A stretch of 8,185 nt of DNA from Bacillota bacterium. GTDB taxonomy: Bacteria; Bacillota_E; Sulfobacillia; Sulfobacillales; Sulfobacillaceae. Below, piece after piece: positions 5,530-8,185 of this stretch. The position numbers and the translations under genes are program-made. Positions within the stretch are counted from its first letter, which is position 1. Every line of letters begins with the position of its first letter. Below the pieces are notes generated by a model, which searched no databases, was not told the DNA's origin, and saw nothing but the letters and a program-made list of their open reading frames with translations. Location: contig JAKAAL010000149.1 in NCBI GenBank assembly GCA_021802375.1, positions 1 to 8,185 on the forward strand. Direction: 5' to 3'.

Positions 5530-7116
5530 CTATACGCGATAACCTCGCGGGAACTCGTCCGATACATCGACGGGAAGGGATCCTGCCGCTTTTCCCCCGT
5601 GGAATGCCGCGCGAACGGCTGCCGCCGCCATCCATGGCGTGTTCTCATAGAGCGCCACAAGATTTGGCGCATTTTTAAACCGCCGAGCGTCATAGGGACT
5701 ACGCAATAATAGGGTGGCTTGCGGCACGTTGAGCTGGTGCACTCGGTCTAGGAAGGTCATATAGGAACCATTTTGGGTACCGTTGACGCCGATGACAACG
5801 GCGTCCATCGTGGCCAGTTTTTGAAGCACCGCGTCCCAATTTGTGGCTTCAGCCGACGAGGAGAAGGAAAATTCCTCAATGGTCGCCCCGGGCAAAACCT
5901 CCGCCACGGCATGTCGGACCAAGGGGTTCTTGCCGCCTGGCCCCGCGGCCACCATCACAGGGGCCGTCTCATCGGAAAGCACGGCAACGGAGCGAGCGTT
6001 TTTCGGCAGTGCAGGTCCGTTCGTCAATCGAGTCAGAGCCGCTTCCGACAACTGGATTTGCAGTGGCCCCGCCTCCTCGACGGGGACGTTGGAAGTCGGA
6101 GGAGTGCGAAGCCGCCTCTCTTTTAAGGCGACGACGCGTTGGAATGCGTCGTTGATTCGGTCTTCGCCTAATTCGCCCGATTGGACAGCGGCTACGATCG
6201 CCTCGATGGTCGCCTGTTGTCGGTCCAAGCGATGTGACACCATTACCAGATCGGCGCCCGCTTTTAACGCCTCCACCGCACCCTTAGGCGTACCAATGGT
6301 TTCGGATATCGCGTTCATCTCCAGACAGTCCGTGGTGATGACTCCCCTAAACCCGAGTTCCTGCCGCAAAAGCTCCGTCAGGACGCGGCGCGACAACGTA
6401 GCCGGAATGCCGGCCGGTTCAACGGCGGGGAACACTACGTGGGCTGTCATTAGGACGTCGACGCCCGCTTGGATGGCCGCCTCAAAGGGGACCAGTTCGA
6501 TGCGCTTCAGACGCGCTTCACCATGGGGAATGGTGGGCAAATCGAGGTGTGAATCGACGTTGGTGTCGCCGTGGCCTGGGAAATGCTTACCGCAGGCGAT
6601 GACACCTTGCGACTGCAACCCCTCAATAAGAGCCTTCCCGAAGGAAGCTACCGTTTCCGGAACGTCGGAAAATGAACGCACACCAATGACCGGGTTATGG
6701 GGATTATTATTCACGTCCAAGACCGGGGCCAGATTGAAGTTTACCCCGAGGCTCAAGAGAATCCGCGCGGTAAGTTCTCCCGACCGGCGGGCGTTTTCAG
6801 CATTTAGGGTCGCACCCAGTGCCATATTTCCGGGAATCCCCGGTATCTCGCTGGGCATGCGCCGCACAATGCCATTTTCCTGGTCGGCGGAAATAGTCAG
6901 TGGCCAGGACTGACCACTTTCATGAGCCAAGCGTTGCAAATCGGCATTCAGCGCCTGAAGTTGGGCGATGCTGGCAACATTGCGCGTAAAGAGAATGATG
7001 TGCCCGAGGTAGTGGTTACGGATGAGATCTTTCATCGCGTTGGGAACCTCGGTTCCCGCGAATCCAAACACCAGCAGTTGCCCAATGCGTCGCCGCAATT
7101 CGGATTCCATGGTCAT
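5530..7116 (-). CDS. nagZ: Beta-N-acetylglucosaminidase, glycoside hydrolase family 3 (NagZ)
   Basis: This 528-residue enzyme removes GlcNAc from the non-reducing end of muropeptide sugars (GlcNAc-MurNAc) in cell-wall recycling. Residues 1-340 form the GH3 barrel: SADQENGIVRR (76-86), VRSFSDVPE (146-154), then KHFPGHGDTNVDSH (177-190) with the Asp188/His190 acid-base dyad of bacterial NagZ, and GVITTDCLEMNAI (258-270) with the probable nucleophile Asp263. Residues about 375-528 are a second alpha/beta domain as in the Bacillus two-domain NagZ (YbbD). No signal peptide is visible, so the protein looks cytoplasmic, unlike the secreted Bacillus enzyme. The start was set at ATG 7116, 16 bp after the namZ stop and 6 nt after a GAGGA site; a second ATG follows at 7110. 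The longer open frame back to 7419 is antisense-like junk overlapping namZ. The gene is cotranscribed with namZ. Confidence 0.93.
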   Translation of the reverse strand: MTMESELRRRIGQLLVFGFAGTEVPNAMKDLIRNHYLGHIILFTRNVASIAQLQALNADLQRLAHESGQSWPLTISADQENGIVRRMPSEIPGIPGNMALGATLNAENARRSGELTARILLSLGVNFNLAPVLDVNNNPHNPVIGVRSFSDVPETVASFGKALIEGLQSQGVIACGKHFPGHGDTNVDSHLDLPTIPHGEARLKRIELVPFEAAIQAGVDVLMTAHVVFPAVEPAGIPATLSRRVLTELLRQELGFRGVITTDCLEMNAISETIGTPKGAVEALKAGADLVMVSHRLDRQQATIEAIVAAVQSGELGEDRINDAFQRVVALKERRLRTPPTSNVPVEEAGPLQIQLSEAALTRLTNGPALPKNARSVAVLSDETAPVMVAAGPGGKNPLVRHAVAEVLPGATIEEFSFSSSAEATNWDAVLQKLATMDAVVIGVNGTQNGSYMTFLDRVHQLNVPQATLLLRSPYDARRFKNAPNLVALYENTPWMAAAAVRAAFHGGKAAGSLPVDVSDEFPRGYRV

Positions 7117-7132
7117 GGGTTGTCCTCGCTTT

Positions 7133-8185
7133 CTAATGATAGAGAAGATAGGGGGCGACGTCTCGGGCGAACTGGGCACAGTGGTCGGGCTCCTCGGCAA
7201 AATAGGCCTCCGTGGTTCCGGATAAAATAGCCTCCCGGAGGGCCGTTCCCCCCGCCAACAAGTCAAAGAATGGCCGCCCTGGGTTGTCATCGCTTGATCC
7301 CAGGTGAAAGTGGTCTGGGTACAAGCGTTGGAAGACCTCGATGAGCCGGACCCCTGTTTTGAGGGCGTGCACTTGATGTGCATCCACCACGTGAAGGGCG
7401 GCGCCGCGGACCAACTCACCCTCGTAGAGTGACCGAGTGGGGGTAAAGTAGACCGGTCGCGCCATCACCCCGGGGAGATTTAGTTGGTTGAACCGTTGAG
7501 CGACCTCATGGCCATCCGCCCAGGGGGCGCCAATCCAGGCAAATGGATAGGGGGTGCCTCGTCCTAGGGAGACATTGGTCCCCTCAAAGAGACAGGTGCC
7601 CGGATAGAGGAGGGTCATGGTGAAATCGGTGGTGTTCGGGGAGGGCGGCACGAACGGCAGCCCGGTTTCAGGGAACAGCATGGGCCGTTCCCAGCCTTCC
7701 GCCGGAACCACCGTCAGGTGGGCATCGCGAAGGAATCGGTCCTGGATGAAGAGCGCCTGTTCGCCTAGGGTGAGACCGTGGCGAATGGGTACCGGCAGCA
7801 TGCCTACAAAGGATTGATAAGCGGGCTCCAGTCGGTGGCCTTCTCGGACAATACCGCCCAGGGGATTCGGGCGGTCGAGCACGATGGTGTGAACACCGGC
7901 GCGAGCTGCCGCCTCCAGGCAGTAATAGAGGGTGCTCGGATTGGTGTAGTAGCGGGTCCCGATGTCCGCTAAATCAATCACCAGAGCTTCCAGGTCGGTT
8001 AATTGATCGACGTCCGGGGCCTTCTTGTTGCCATAAAGACTAATCACGGGTAAACCGGTATGCGCATCCACACCGGTCTCAACATGCTCGCCTTCCTTAG
8101 CGGCGTTCAGCACCCCATGTTCGGGCCCAAAGAGGCGCGCCAGTTCCGTGTCGGTGTCCCAGCGGAGATGGTCGAGAAGGCCACC
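7133..8185 (-). CDS. namZ: Exo-beta-N-acetylmuramidase NamZ, DUF1343/GH171 (N-terminus outside window)
   Basis: 350 residues are visible; the frame is open to the window edge, so the true start lies beyond 8185. The family member in Bacillus subtilis (YbbC/NamZ) cleaves MurNAc from the non-reducing end of peptidoglycan fragments after NagZ has removed GlcNAc. Family motifs in order, numbering from the window edge: LARLFGPEHGVLNA (15-28), TGLPVISLYG (43-52), VIDLADIGTRYYT (69-81), IVLDRPNPLGG (101-111), SFVGMLPVPIRHGLTLGE (125-142), PPSPNTTDF (180-188), LYPGTCLFEGTNVSLGRGT (193-211) and PFAWIGAPW (214-222). These cover the whole core domain, and the C-terminus (AEEPDHCAQFARDVAPYLLYH) looks complete. 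GTG at 8113 could be mistaken for a start, but the LFGPEHG motif before it shows that it is internal. nagZ follows after 16 bp, so the two form an operon; a signal peptide cannot be judged. Confidence 0.93.
   Translation of the reverse strand, partial: GGLLDHLRWDTDTELARLFGPEHGVLNAAKEGEHVETGVDAHTGLPVISLYGNKKAPDVDQLTDLEALVIDLADIGTRYYTNPSTLYYCLEAAARAGVHTIVLDRPNPLGGIVREGHRLEPAYQSFVGMLPVPIRHGLTLGEQALFIQDRFLRDAHLTVVPAEGWERPMLFPETGLPFVPPSPNTTDFTMTLLYPGTCLFEGTNVSLGRGTPYPFAWIGAPWADGHEVAQRFNQLNLPGVMARPVYFTPTRSLYEGELVRGAALHVVDAHQVHALKTGVRLIEVFQRLYPDHFHLGSSDDNPGRPFFDLLAGGTALREAILSGTTEAYFAEEPDHCAQFARDVAPYLLYH

Noticed and set aside
7117..7419. N-terminal extension of nagZ to a 629-residue frame
   Set aside because: It overlaps the conserved namZ C-terminus in another frame, has no NagZ-like residues, and the ATG at 7116 has a ribosome binding site.
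1..8185. CRISPR arrays, rRNA genes and insertion-sequence transposases
   Set aside because: No regularly spaced direct repeats, no rRNA-like sequence and no transposase-like protein were seen on either strand.

Overview
The window looks like a GC-rich, Gram-positive (Firmicutes-type) chromosome. Shine-Dalgarno sequences are strong (AGGAGG, AAGGAGG), most genes fit a GC-rich codon pattern, and a nagZ/namZ muropeptide-recycling pair of the Bacillus type is present. Sulfobacillus/Alicyclobacillus-like bacteria fit best, but this is an impression from protein style and not a database result.

Layout. (1) 1-786, minus: N-terminal 262 residues of a CorA-type divalent-cation transporter, cut by the window edge just before the expected GMN signature. 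(2) 892-1650, plus: a two-part GNAT-like acetyltransferase, divergent from corA. (3) 3099 to 1608, minus: a two-gene operon of an Rsm22/METTL17-type methyltransferase with four candidate Fe-S cysteines, then a second GNAT gene. The second gene starts inside the methyltransferase stop (TGATG) and carries a one-base frameshift about nine codons in. Its 3' end overlaps the plus-strand GNAT gene tail-to-tail by 43 bp. (4) About 3122-4107: roughly 1 kb with no credible protein gene. It is full of GC-rich helices on the plus strand and resembles a structured RNA, possibly an ORF-less or decayed group II intron. (5) 4108-5064, plus: an AbiEii/MenA-type nucleotidyltransferase toxin-family gene with its own consensus -10 box and no visible antitoxin. 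(6) 5065-5529: a gene-poor spacer with perfect inverted repeats and a possible two-frame gene remnant on the minus strand. (7) 8185 to 5530, minus: namZ (DUF1343/GH171, start outside the window) followed 16 bp later by nagZ (GH3).

How genes work together. namZ and nagZ form one unit for taking apart the MurNAc-GlcNAc backbone of cell-wall fragments; this NagZ has no signal peptide. The methyltransferase and GNAT2 are translationally coupled, which suggests a shared, perhaps ribosome- or translation-related role. The structured region and the orphan toxin-family gene next to it are the accessory-looking part of the window. The most solid unusual observation is the frameshifted GNAT2; the most open one is the structured gene-free region.
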